Assembly (NCBI RefSeq): GCF_900167005.1
Contig: NZ_FUXW01000001.1
Span: 124,001-188,000 of the forward strand
From: Butyricicoccus pullicaecorum DSM 23266
GTDB taxonomy: Bacteria > Bacillota > Clostridia > Oscillospirales > Butyricicoccaceae
Direction: 5' to 3'
Length of the DNA stretch: 64,000 nucleotides
In this document: in pieces, positions 42,751 through 49,535 of the stretch
How the letters are laid out: every line of letters starts with the position of its first letter
Numbering within the stretch: the first letter of the stretch is position 1
Translations under genes and position numbers: made by a program
The notes under the pieces: generated by a model
What the model was told of the DNA's origin: nothing
The model's input: only the letters and a program-made list of their open reading frames with translations
Databases searched by the model: none

Positions 42751-43638
42751 TCAAATCAACCCAGAAGCCATATCATGCCGTACATCGGCGTCAATTTTTA
42801 TGTCTATCGTAACTGGCGCATTATACAAAGCAGCAAGAGCATATTGTTTAGGGTTGCGGATTTTGGTTGTGTTGTCCTTAAAGCAGTCTAGTACATAGCG
42901 AATGTGCTCGGAATTTAACTTCATCAAACGACTTCGTACAACCTCAGCTGGCTTATCATCACTGGCTACCCGAATTAACTTTCGTTTGCTACATACGGTT
43001 TCAACCAATATTTCCAAAATGCTTTCCAGGACTTCTTTATCATAGGGAAATTCCCTGAAAAGATAGTCCATTTCAAGTTCTTCATAAAAATACTGATAGT
43101 AGCTCTGAAATTCCTCATCCTTTTCCACATCCCTTCCAGAAAAATCGGAAGATAGGATAGGATCAGTATCACTATACTCAGTATCTTTAATATCAGTATT
43201 ATTACCTTGTGATTTTGACAACTCTTGAAGTGTTTTATCGACAGTTCCAGAATTGTCCTTTTGACAATTCAAGAATTGTCTTTCCACAGAGTTATCCACA
43301 AAGTTTTTTACATAGATATAATTGGGCTTCCCCAGTCCAATACGTTTGCGTTCGATCAAGCCACATTTATTTTCCAACTCATGCAAGAGCTTTACTGCTT
43401 TTTTCTCTGCACATCCAAGTGCGCATTTAATTTCTTCAATCGTGAATATGATATAGACCCGACCAAGTTCATCCACCCATCCGTTTTTTGCCGATAAATT
43501 CATACGATCAAGCATAATACCATAGAGCAGTTTTGCATCAGAAGATATATTCGAGAATTTTTCGTCTGTAAACAGAACTTTGGGAACCCGATAGAATGAA
43601 AATAGCTCTGCCTGCTGTCCGTAGAAATAATCATACAT
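42751..43638 (-). CDS. repA: RepA_N-type replication initiator
   Basis: A 295-aa protein with the RepA_N winged-helix start: FYRVPKVLFTDEKFSNISSDAKLLYGIMLDRM (described by its ends FYRVPK at residue 17 and LDRM near 48), followed by an EIKCALGCAEKKAVKLLHEL helix. The middle is low-complexity, and the C-terminal ~100 residues form a second helical domain ending in a primase/helicase-contact-like region. Such proteins initiate ICE or plasmid replication at an origin usually inside or near the gene. Confidence 0.85.
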   Translation of the reverse strand: MYDYFYGQQAELFSFYRVPKVLFTDEKFSNISSDAKLLYGIMLDRMNLSAKNGWVDELGRVYIIFTIEEIKCALGCAEKKAVKLLHELENKCGLIERKRIGLGKPNYIYVKNFVDNSVERQFLNCQKDNSGTVDKTLQELSKSQGNNTDIKDTEYSDTDPILSSDFSGRDVEKDEEFQSYYQYFYEELEMDYLFREFPYDKEVLESILEILVETVCSKRKLIRVASDDKPAEVVRSRLMKLNSEHIRYVLDCFKDNTTKIRNPKQYALAALYNAPVTIDIKIDADVRHDMASGLI

Positions 43639-43762
43639 TGCTCCTCCTCACCGCCTTTTTCCTGAATAATCTTTCTGTGCTCAGAGGAGCCATTTTAAGA
43701 GTGCCATCCCTGATACGATAAGGACAGCAAACAAGGATCATCGCCAGTAATCGCCACTTCAT
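43631..43762 (-). CDS. Small conserved-looking ORF upstream of repA, 43 aa
   Basis: ATG 43762-43760 opens 43 codons (MKWRLLAMILVCCPYRIRDG, then a basic tail) and ends in a TGA overlapping the repA start (GTATGA). AAAGGGGTGATGG upstream serves as an RBS. It follows the Cys-rich gene by a few bases. The overlap suggests translational coupling to repA; the peptide's function is unknown and it may be only a leader. Confidence 0.4.
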   Translation of the reverse strand: MKWRLLAMILVCCPYRIRDGTLKMAPLSTERLFRKKAVRRSNV

Positions 43763-43768
43763 TTTCCA

Positions 43769-43993
43769 TCACCCCTTTCCGATGACCTCACGCAAGAGCT
43801 TTTTCGTACACCACCCAATGCAGGGCTGCGCTCGCCCATAAGGGCATCCATCGCAATCGCTTTTAAGTTTAGGCGGCGATAAAATCCGATAGTAACAGTT
43901 TGCTTTGCCCAGACTGCATCCTGTCCTTTTGTTTTTCCAGTAGTAGCAGTATCGACAGTCGCTTGGTTTATCAGCGGCATATTGCGTTTTCAT
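43769..43993 (-). CDS. Small Cys-rich putative zinc-binding protein
   Basis: A 74-aa protein with ten Cys residues: CRYCYYW near residues 13-19, C-x5-C around 26-32, CDGCPYG near 47-53, and C-x3-C near 58-62. The spacing indicates one or two metal sites. AAGGAGG ten bases upstream supports ATG 43993. An alternative frame (43759-43980) in the same place lacks this. It is the first gene after the 44,049 attenuator and heads the repA unit. Confidence 0.6.
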   Translation of the reverse strand: MKTQYAADKPSDCRYCYYWKNKRTGCSLGKANCYYRILSPPKLKSDCDGCPYGRAQPCIGWCTKKLLREVIGKG

Positions 43994-44048
43994 GATTCAA
44001 ATACCTCCTTTCCTCCAGTCGCTTCAGAAGCAGTCTGGAAACAAAAAA

Positions 44049-44097
44049 AGAGTGTCTATTCACTCCCTAATAAGGGAGAAATAAACACTCTATGTAA
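44049..44097 (-). terminator. Attenuator-like terminator heading the repA unit
   Basis: On the minus strand TTACATA (44097-44091) runs into a long stem: AGAGTGT pairs with ACACTCT (44091-44085 with 44055-44049), with an inner CTCCC/GGGAG stem, followed by TTTTTTTGT. It lies about 50 bp before the Cys-rich gene. TTACATA before the hairpin is the same heptamer as in the three two-hairpin leaders. Confidence 0.65.
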
Positions 44098-44159
44098 ACG
44101 AAAAAATATTAGATTGTATTTGGCATAACGACGTAGAACACGCAACAGCCACCTTTTTA

Positions 44160-44251
44160 ATTAGCAAGGTTTTTTGCACCATTTTGGCTCTGATTAGCAG
44201 GAATGCCTTTCTGATTAGCAAAAACAGGCTTTTTCTTGCTAATGATTAGCT
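44160..44251. repeat. Helically phased ATTAGCA repeats near the ICE right end
   Basis: Direct copies ATTAGCA at 44160, 44193 and 44214, ATTAGCT at 44245, and an inverted TGCTAAT at 44237. Steps between direct copies are 33, 21 and 31 bp, close to multiples of a helical turn. This non-coding segment (43,994-44,410) between repA and the tRNA contains no credible gene; the 77-codon open frame there is low-complexity. Likely a binding array for RepA, Xis or integrase. Confidence 0.5.
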
Positions 44252-44410
44252 GGAAATTTTGTTTTTTCACTAGAGTTCGATGTCTGTTTGTGGTGCTACA
44301 AAAATTTTTTTGAGTAATCATAGCTCTAAGATCAGATGCGGTGCTCATCTGCGACTGAAAACAAATAAAGCCGAAAACCCTTGAAAACAAAGGCTTTCGG
44401 CGTTATGAGC

Positions 44411-44487
44411 TGGCGTCCATAAGAGGATTTGAACCTCCGACCCCTCGCTTAGGAGGCGAGTGCTCTATCCAGCTGAGCTATATGGAC
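44411..44487 (-). tRNA. tRNA-Arg (anticodon CCT), complete
   Basis: A 77-nt cloverleaf: acceptor GTCCATA / TATGGAC, D-arm GCTC...GAGC, anticodon stem CTCGC / GCGAG around loop CTCCTAA (anticodon CCT), T-arm GGAGG-TTCAAAT-CCTCT with a G-U closing pair, discriminator G and an encoded CCA. It is the element-proximal member of a trio; the other two are broken. Confidence 0.9.
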
Positions 44488-44570
44488 GTGTCTAATATAT
44501 GATTATAGCCCGACCAGAGTCGAACTGCAATCCCGTACTGAGTTTTTCTGAGTTGTATGTTGTAACGCCA

Positions 44571-44610
44571 CCTTAGGAGGGGCTTGTTATATCCATTTAA
44601 CTACGGAGGC
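44571..44610 (-). pseudogene. tRNA-Arg(CCT) remnant, 5' half
   Basis: From 44610 leftward: acceptor GCCTCCG, a D-arm-like GTTAAATGGATATAAC, then the anticodon-loop sequence CTCCTAA followed by GG. The sequence then diverges from a tRNA. A T-loop-like TTCGACT lies 40 bp further, at about 44,525, but does not pair up into a proper arm, and no matching acceptor 3' strand is found. A truncated second tRNA-Arg type. Confidence 0.55.
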
Positions 44611-44657
44611 ATATACAGAAATATTCAATTTTTTACAACTTTTGGCGGGCGATCGTA

Positions 44658-44703
44658 CTACCGCTTAGGAGGCGGTCGCTCTATCCAACTGAGCTACAGA
44701 GAC
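44658..44703 (-). pseudogene. tRNA-Arg(CCT) 5' half, chromosomal side
   Basis: From 44703 leftward: acceptor GTCTCTG, D-arm GCTC...GAGC, and a full anticodon arm ACCGC-CTCCTAA-GCGGT, i.e. a perfectly normal 5' half. The expected T-arm and CAGAGAC 3' strand are missing; instead unrelated sequence begins after GCGGTAG. This is what integration at the anticodon loop would leave on the chromosome side. Confidence 0.7.
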
Positions 44704-44946
44704 CTATAAAAATAAGTTTCGTTACCGCAAGATACAGAGGTTTATAACAGCAACTTTGGATACCGGCGATGTATCCCGCAAAAAAGTGTCGTGTTGCGAA
44801 AAATAATCTGTATAGAGCGATTGTACGCAGTCTCATTATCATAGCGCATTTGGGGCAGAAAGTCAACAGAGAAGAGAAAAGTTACAGCGATATCCATAAT
44901 ATAATAGAAAGAAACAATCTTTTTTCTGGCAGAGCTGCATAAAAAG

Positions 44947-44974
44947 GTTTACTTTGCGCGGGATTGTGCTATGA
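44947..44974 (+). promoter_or_regulatory. Promoter of the decarboxylase operon
   Basis: TTTACT (44947-44952), 16-bp spacer, TATGAT (44969-44974), 64 bp before the first start codon. The rest of the 44,704-45,038 gap shows no gene. Confidence 0.55.
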
Positions 44975-45038
44975 TAAAATTAAGTGAGATTTGCATAGAA
45001 TCTTGCGGAGAGAACGGCAAAGGATGTGACGATTCACC

Positions 45039-46418
45039 ATGAAAATGAAGATTACAGAGACCGTGCTGCGTGACGCCGAGCAATCGCTGATGGCGACCCG
45101 CATGCCGACATCTGACTTTGAGGGTATTTTAGACCGCATGGATCAGGCGGGTTACCATTCCATCGAGTGTTGGGGCGGTGCGACCTTCGATGCCTGCCTG
45201 CGTTATCTGCATGAAGACCCGTGGGAGCGCTTGCGGATCATCAAGAAGCACATGAAAAATACCAAGCTGCAAATGCTGCTGCGCGGACAGAACCTGCTGG
45301 GATATCGTCACTATTCAGATGATACTGTGCGCCGTTTTGTGCGTGCATCGGTTGAGAACGGCATGGACATCGTGCGTATTTTTGATGCGCTCAACGACCT
45401 GCGCAATATTCAGACTGCGGTGGAGGCCTGCCTGGAAGCGGGCGGACACGCGCAGGGCACGATTTGTTACACGATTTCTCCCATCCATAACCTGGAGATG
45501 TATGTGGGCTTGGCCAAGGAGATCGAGCGCATGGGCTGTCAGTCACTGTGCGTCAAGGATATGGCCGGCATTATGAGTCCGAAGGAATGCTTCGATCTGG
45601 TCACCGCACTCAAGCAGGCGGTGTCGCTGCCCGTTTTCGTACATACCCATGCGACGACCGGCCTTGGACCGATGACTTATCTTAAGGCGGCCGAGGCTGG
45701 CGCGGACGGTATCGATACGGCAACGGCTTGCTTCTCGGGCGGTACCAGCCAGCCGACGACCGAGGCGATGGTCTACACGCTGTCCCAGATGGGCTATGAC
45801 TGCGGTGTAGACAGCAAGATTTTGAAGGAAGTCAATGATTACTTCGAGCCCATTCAGAAAAAGTTCCTGGAAAACGGAACGTTTGACCCCTATGTACTGT
45901 CCACCAAGACCGATGCGCTGGTTTATCAGATTCCGGGCGGCATGCTGTCCAATCTGGTGGCGCAGCTCAAGGCGCAGAACGCGATTGATAAGCTGGAAGC
46001 TGTGCTGGAGGAGACACCGCGCGTGCGCGCTGATTTGGGTTATCCGCCGCTTGTCACCCCGATGAGCCAGATGGTTGGCGTACAGGCCACTGTGAATGTG
46101 CTGCTGGGTGAGCGCTATAAGAATATTGGCAAGGAAATCAAGGCGTATATCCACGGTGAGTATGGCAAGGCGCCGGGTGAGATCAATCCCGAACTGATTC
46201 GAAAGGTGCTGGGCGACCAGCCGATGGTGACCGGACGCTATGCCGAGACGCTGGAACCGGAATTCTCGGCAGCCAAGGCAGCGCTGGGAGACCTTGCAGA
46301 GAGCGATCTGGATGTACTGTCCTATATTGTATTCCCGCAGCCTGCCGAGCAGTATTTCGAGGAGCGTGAGCGCAGGCGTGCACTGGTGACTTCGTACACC
46401 ATCGAGGAGGTGCGATAA
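45039..46418 (+). CDS. oadA: Oxaloacetate decarboxylase alpha subunit / carboxyltransferase
   Basis: A 459-aa carboxyltransferase of the OadA / pyruvate carboxylase B type. It begins ITETVLRDAEQSLMATRM (metal-binding Asp, catalytic pocket). SLCVKDMAG contains the carbamylated-type Lys near residue 172, FVHTHATTG near 200 the metal-binding His pair, and the PYC_OADA C-domain follows. It has no biotinyl domain; that is a separate gene in the operon. It transfers CO2 from oxaloacetate to biotin. The spacing to oadG is 3 bp. Confidence 0.85.
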   Translation: MKMKITETVLRDAEQSLMATRMPTSDFEGILDRMDQAGYHSIECWGGATFDACLRYLHEDPWERLRIIKKHMKNTKLQMLLRGQNLLGYRHYSDDTVRRFVRASVENGMDIVRIFDALNDLRNIQTAVEACLEAGGHAQGTICYTISPIHNLEMYVGLAKEIERMGCQSLCVKDMAGIMSPKECFDLVTALKQAVSLPVFVHTHATTGLGPMTYLKAAEAGADGIDTATACFSGGTSQPTTEAMVYTLSQMGYDCGVDSKILKEVNDYFEPIQKKFLENGTFDPYVLSTKTDALVYQIPGGMLSNLVAQLKAQNAIDKLEAVLEETPRVRADLGYPPLVTPMSQMVGVQATVNVLLGERYKNIGKEIKAYIHGEYGKAPGEINPELIRKVLGDQPMVTGRYAETLEPEFSAAKAALGDLAESDLDVLSYIVFPQPAEQYFEERERRRALVTSYTIEEVR

Positions 46419-46421
46419 GCC

Positions 46422-46760
46422 ATGCTGGGAAATCTGACTGGTGAATCCTTCCTGATTGCCATTTCAGGTATTGTCATCGTTTTTATCATGCTGGCGGTGC
46501 TGTGTGCGTTTATTCCGCTGATCTCACGCTGTGTGCAGATGGTTGAGAGCCGCGGAAGAAAAGCAGCGTCGGCAAAGCCTGCCGCACCGGCAGCACCCGC
46601 GCCGCAAGCCGAACCCGAACCCGCTGGCGGTGCGTATGGCGGCGAGGTCATGCTGATCGATGTGGACGAAAAGACCGCAGCCTGCATTATGGCGATCGTC
46701 AGCCATGAGACCGGTATTCCGCTCTCGGAACTGATTTTTAAGAAGATCAAGGCACTTTGA
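46422..46760 (+). CDS. oadG: Decarboxylase Na+ pump gamma subunit
   Basis: A 112-aa membrane protein: one N-terminal transmembrane segment (about residues 10-32), an Ala/Pro-rich linker (around 45-70), and a short C-terminal domain with [22 protein letters not shown]. This is the OadG layout; the subunit anchors the carboxyltransferase to the membrane beta subunit. Confidence 0.8.
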   Translation: MLGNLTGESFLIAISGIVIVFIMLAVLCAFIPLISRCVQMVESRGRKAASAKPAAPAAPAPQAEPEPAGGAYGGEVMLIDVDEKTAACIMAIVSHETGIPLSELIFKKIKAL

Positions 46761-46779
46761 CACAGGGGGAAGCGTCACC

Positions 46780-47160
46780 ATGAAATATGTAGTCACCTTA
46801 AACGGAAAAAAATATGAAGTAGAAGTAGAACGCGGTCAGGCAACCGCTGTATACGCTGGCGAAGCCGCACCGGTTCAGGCTGCACCCGCACCCAAGGCAC
46901 CGGCTGTACCTGCCGCCGCTCCGGCAGCTGCTGCACCGGCAGGCAAGGGCGAGGTCGTCGCAGCGCCCATGCCGGGTACCATTCTGGATATCAGATGTCA
47001 GGCCGGTCAGGCCGTCAAGGCAGGCGAGATTCTGTTTATTCTGGAAGCGATGAAGATGGAAAACGAGATCTGCGCGCCGCGTGACGGCACGGTTACGGCA
47101 GTCTGTGTGTCCAAGGCCAGCCCGGTCGAGACCGGTATGACGCTGTGCACGCTGGCATAA
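46780..47160 (+). CDS. Biotin carrier protein of the decarboxylase
   Basis: A 126-aa biotinyl carrier. [17 protein letters not shown] starts a short strand domain, an Ala/Pro linker spans about residues 28-60, and the lipoyl/biotinyl domain contains EAMKMEN with the biotinylated Lys at residue 92. It shuttles the carboxyl group from OadA to OadB. Confidence 0.9.
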   Translation: MKYVVTLNGKKYEVEVERGQATAVYAGEAAPVQAAPAPKAPAVPAAAPAAAAPAGKGEVVAAPMPGTILDIRCQAGQAVKAGEILFILEAMKMENEICAPRDGTVTAVCVSKASPVETGMTLCTLA

Positions 47161-47175
47161 AGGGGGATACATGGT

Positions 47176-48327
47176 ATGGAATTCTCCTTCATTGGAACGC
47201 TGCAAAAAATCCTGGTAGAGTCCGGATTTGCAGCCTTTGCGGACGATCCGCGCAGCCTTGTAATGATTTTGATAGCGTGCGTCCTGCTGTATCTGGGTAT
47301 TGTCAAGAAATTTGAGCCGCTTCTGCTCGTACCGATCGCATTCGGCGTACTGATGGCCAACTTCCCGCTCACCGGACTGCTCAACCCACCCGATGGAAAT
47401 GGCAACGTTGGCCTGTTTTGGGTGTTCTATCAGGGCGTTCAGTACGCGGTCTATCCGTCTATTATCTTCCTTGGAATCGGCGCAATGACCGACTTTGGCC
47501 CGCTGATCGCACGTCCGTCGTCCATGCTGCTCGGCGCTGCCGCACAGTTTGGTATCTTCTCGGCATTCCTGCTCGCGCTGGCACTGGGATTCCCGGATAA
47601 GGTTGCAGCAGCCATCGGTGTTATCGGCGGCGCAGACGGCCCGACGGCCATCTTGACCGCGTCCAAGCTGGCACCCGAGTATCTGCCGCCCATCGCCATC
47701 GCGGCATATTCGTACATGGCACTCATTCCGCTCATCCAGCCGCCGCTTATGCGCGCACTGACCACGCAAAAAGAGCGTGAAGTCAAGATGGAGCAGCTGC
47801 GCCCGGTTTCCAAGACCGAGAAGATTGTATTCCCGATCGTGGTTTCGATCTTTGTCATCCTGCTGCTGCCCGAGACTGCACCGCTCATTGGTATGCTCAT
47901 GCTGGGCAACCTGTTCCGTGAGTGCGGCGTGACCGATCGCCTGTCGGATACCGCACAGAATGCGATGGTCAATATCGTTACCGTGTTCTTGGGTCTGTCG
48001 GTCGGCTGTAAGGCCACTGCCTCCACCTTCCTGACCTGGGATACCATCAAGATCATCATTCTGGGTCTGCTGGCGTTCATGCTGTCGACTGTTGGCGGTC
48101 TGCTGTTCGGTAAGGTCATGTGTAAGCTGTCCGGCGGTAAGATCAACCCGCTGATCGGCTCGGCAGGCGTGTCGGCTGTCCCGATGGCAGCGCGTGTGTC
48201 GCAGGTCGAAGGCCAGAAGGCAAACCCGGCAAACTTCCTGCTCATGCATGCAATGGGTCCGAATGTCGCAGGCGTTATTGGCTCGGCTATCGCTGCTGGC
48301 TTTATGATTAAGGTGTTCGGCGGCTAA
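47176..48327 (+). CDS. oadB: Sodium-ion-translocating decarboxylase beta subunit
   Basis: A 383-aa polytopic protein with about nine to eleven hydrophobic segments. The re-entrant motif GGADGPTAI near residue 150 carries the essential Asp of the OadB family, and a second Gly/Asn-rich motif ([14 protein letters not shown]) lies near 330. It decarboxylates carboxybiotin and pumps Na+ outward, conserving energy from oxaloacetate (or a related acid). It is the last gene of the operon and runs into the hairpin array. Confidence 0.9.
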   Translation: MEFSFIGTLQKILVESGFAAFADDPRSLVMILIACVLLYLGIVKKFEPLLLVPIAFGVLMANFPLTGLLNPPDGNGNVGLFWVFYQGVQYAVYPSIIFLGIGAMTDFGPLIARPSSMLLGAAAQFGIFSAFLLALALGFPDKVAAAIGVIGGADGPTAILTASKLAPEYLPPIAIAAYSYMALIPLIQPPLMRALTTQKEREVKMEQLRPVSKTEKIVFPIVVSIFVILLLPETAPLIGMLMLGNLFRECGVTDRLSDTAQNAMVNIVTVFLGLSVGCKATASTFLTWDTIKIIILGLLAFMLSTVGGLLFGKVMCKLSGGKINPLIGSAGVSAVPMAARVSQVEGQKANPANFLLMHAMGPNVAGVIGSAIAAGFMIKVFGG

Positions 48328-48360
48328 TCTTAGCACCGCACCAATCATTGAAAGTTTCGC

Positions 48361-48658
48361 CAGCCTTTTCAAAGGCTGCGGGTTCTCAGGGCAGAGCCCT
48401 GAGACGCGCTCCGCAGAGCGCGGAATCCCCTTTTGAAACCCGGTGTCCGTCCCGGGTTTCAATCAAAACAAACAAAAAGGAAAGACCAACCATTCGGTTG
48501 GTCTTTCCAGAGTATTGCGCGACCTGCGGGTCGCGCTTTTTTTGTTCTTTTTAGTTGATTCCGGTCTGTGACCGGAATCAAAGGGGGAGTTTCGCCCGTT
48601 GCGACGGGCGACTTGAGGCTCTGCCTCAAGACTCCGCAAGCCTTTCGAGAAAGGCTTG
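48361..48658. repeat. Array of ten consecutive perfect hairpins
   Basis: Stems (bp) and positions: 8 at 48361-48378; 9 at 48384-48404; 7 at 48405-48422; 9 at 48435-48460; 13 at 48479-48508; 8 at 48517-48536; 10 at 48557-48579; 7 at 48593-48610; 8 at 48612-48630; 10 at 48637-48658. Loops are mostly 2-4 nt (8 nt in the fourth). The stems differ in sequence. They fill most of the 359-bp gap between the convergent oadB and patatin genes; no gene is seen here. Confidence 0.75.
48517..48543 (+). terminator. Intrinsic terminator of the oad operon
   Basis: GCGCGACC-TGCG-GGTCGCGC followed by TTTTTTT, sixth hairpin of the array. The 13-bp hairpin just before it (48479-48508) lacks a T-run on the plus strand but is followed by TTTTTG on the minus strand, so it can end the convergent patatin message. 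Confidence 0.8.
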
Positions 48659-48686
48659 AGCGAAAGCTTCATTATGGGTGCGGTGG

Positions 48687-49529
48687 TTAATCGAACAGCT
48701 TTCGGATCTCATCCATTCGTTCTTCCGCCAGTCGATATCCTTCGTCATACGCCGCGACTAGTTTATCCACATCGGATTCAAACGAATTGATCGGGGTTTC
48801 CGGCTGCAGCAACACCGTATTCTGCGGCTGATACTGCACAAGATGCTCACAAAAGCACACGGTATCGTTATACATCTTGGGTCGATTCAAAATCGCTTCA
48901 GCCATTGCCGGGAATTTACGGTGCAATGCCGCCGCGGCAGCGTGGTCACGCCGTTTGATCTTCTTCCGATAGCCCTTGGGCTGGGTCAGGACGATCAGGT
49001 TTTTCCGGCTTCCGTCGGCAATCGCCTTGCGGATGGGGATAGAATCCGAGATACCGCCATCGTAGTAGATTTTGTCACCAATGCGAGCGGGTGGGAAGTA
49101 GACCGGCAGCGAGCAGGTGGCGCGCAGCATGGTGCACTTTTCATCCAAATCCTTGCCGTCCAGGTATTCACACTGACCGGTCTCGGCGTTGGTCACACCG
49201 ACCAAAATCTTGCCCTGATAGGCGCGGAAGGTATCCCAGTCGAAGGGGAGGAGCTCGTTTGGGATGGTGTCAAAGACGAAATCCAAACCAAAAATTGAGC
49301 GGCATTTGAGCAGATTTGCGGGAGACAGATAGCGCTTGTCGTTGCGGAAGCGGCGGGCGACCTCCAGATTGCGCCCGCGCTGGCGGGAGACATAAGAGAA
49401 GCCGTCGGTGATACCGGCAGAGACGCCGATCACGTAGTCAAACATAAGGTCGTGATCGAGCAGCGCATCCATGACGCCGCTGGAGAAAATCGGGCGGAAG
49501 GTGCCGCCCTCCAAGATGAGTCCGGGCAT
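48687..49529 (-). CDS. Patatin-like phospholipase
   Basis: A 280-aa hydrolase of the RssA/YjjU type. Oxyanion motif LILEGGTFR near residues 4-12, nucleophile elbow GVSAG near 36-40, and catalytic Asp in YYDGGISDSIP near 174. It probably cleaves lipid acyl esters. It follows rnr by 6 bp and is presumably co-transcribed with it. Confidence 0.85.
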   Translation of the reverse strand: MPGLILEGGTFRPIFSSGVMDALLDHDLMFDYVIGVSAGITDGFSYVSRQRGRNLEVARRFRNDKRYLSPANLLKCRSIFGLDFVFDTIPNELLPFDWDTFRAYQGKILVGVTNAETGQCEYLDGKDLDEKCTMLRATCSLPVYFPPARIGDKIYYDGGISDSIPIRKAIADGSRKNLIVLTQPKGYRKKIKRRDHAAAAALHRKFPAMAEAILNRPKMYNDTVCFCEHLVQYQPQNTVLLQPETPINSFESDVDKLVAAYDEGYRLAEERMDEIRKLFD

Positions 49530-49535
49530 TTGGGG

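Larger units (their letters stand above)
1..44657. mobile_element. Integrative and conjugative element, right-hand part
   Basis: The region has RepA/ParA/ParB, VirD4, VirB4, PrgI, VirB6-like, Maff2, NlpC/P60 hydrolase, TopB, MobC and relaxase, almost all on the minus strand, which together make a complete Firmicutes-type conjugation module. The right end lies in a cluster of tRNA-Arg(CCT) sequences at 44.4-44.7 kb, and base composition visibly rises to GC-rich chromosome beyond it. No integrase or left attachment site is in view, so the left boundary is outside the window. The AT-rich cargo at 1-11.3 kb is assigned to the element by position only; it could be a second island nested in or beside it. 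Confidence 0.7.

Noticed and set aside
43759-43980. 73-codon frame overlapping the Cys-rich gene
   Set aside because: The other frame (43769-43993) has a strong RBS and regular Cys pairs.
44157-44390. 77-codon open frame near the ICE end
   Set aside because: Low-complexity product encoded across the ATTAGCA repeats and with no RBS; the repeats explain it better.
44505-44570. Intron-containing or functional second tRNA
   Set aside because: A T-loop-like TTCGACT is present, but the acceptor strands do not pair and the anticodon stem is broken, so it is treated as a remnant.
46798-48462. 554-codon open frame on the minus strand
   Set aside because: Antisense to the biotin carrier and oadB genes, His/Gln/Arg-rich composition typical of a GC-rich shadow frame.
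48361-48658. CRISPR array
   Set aside because: The repeats are inverted and each different; there is no common direct repeat or spacer periodicity, and no cas gene in the window.
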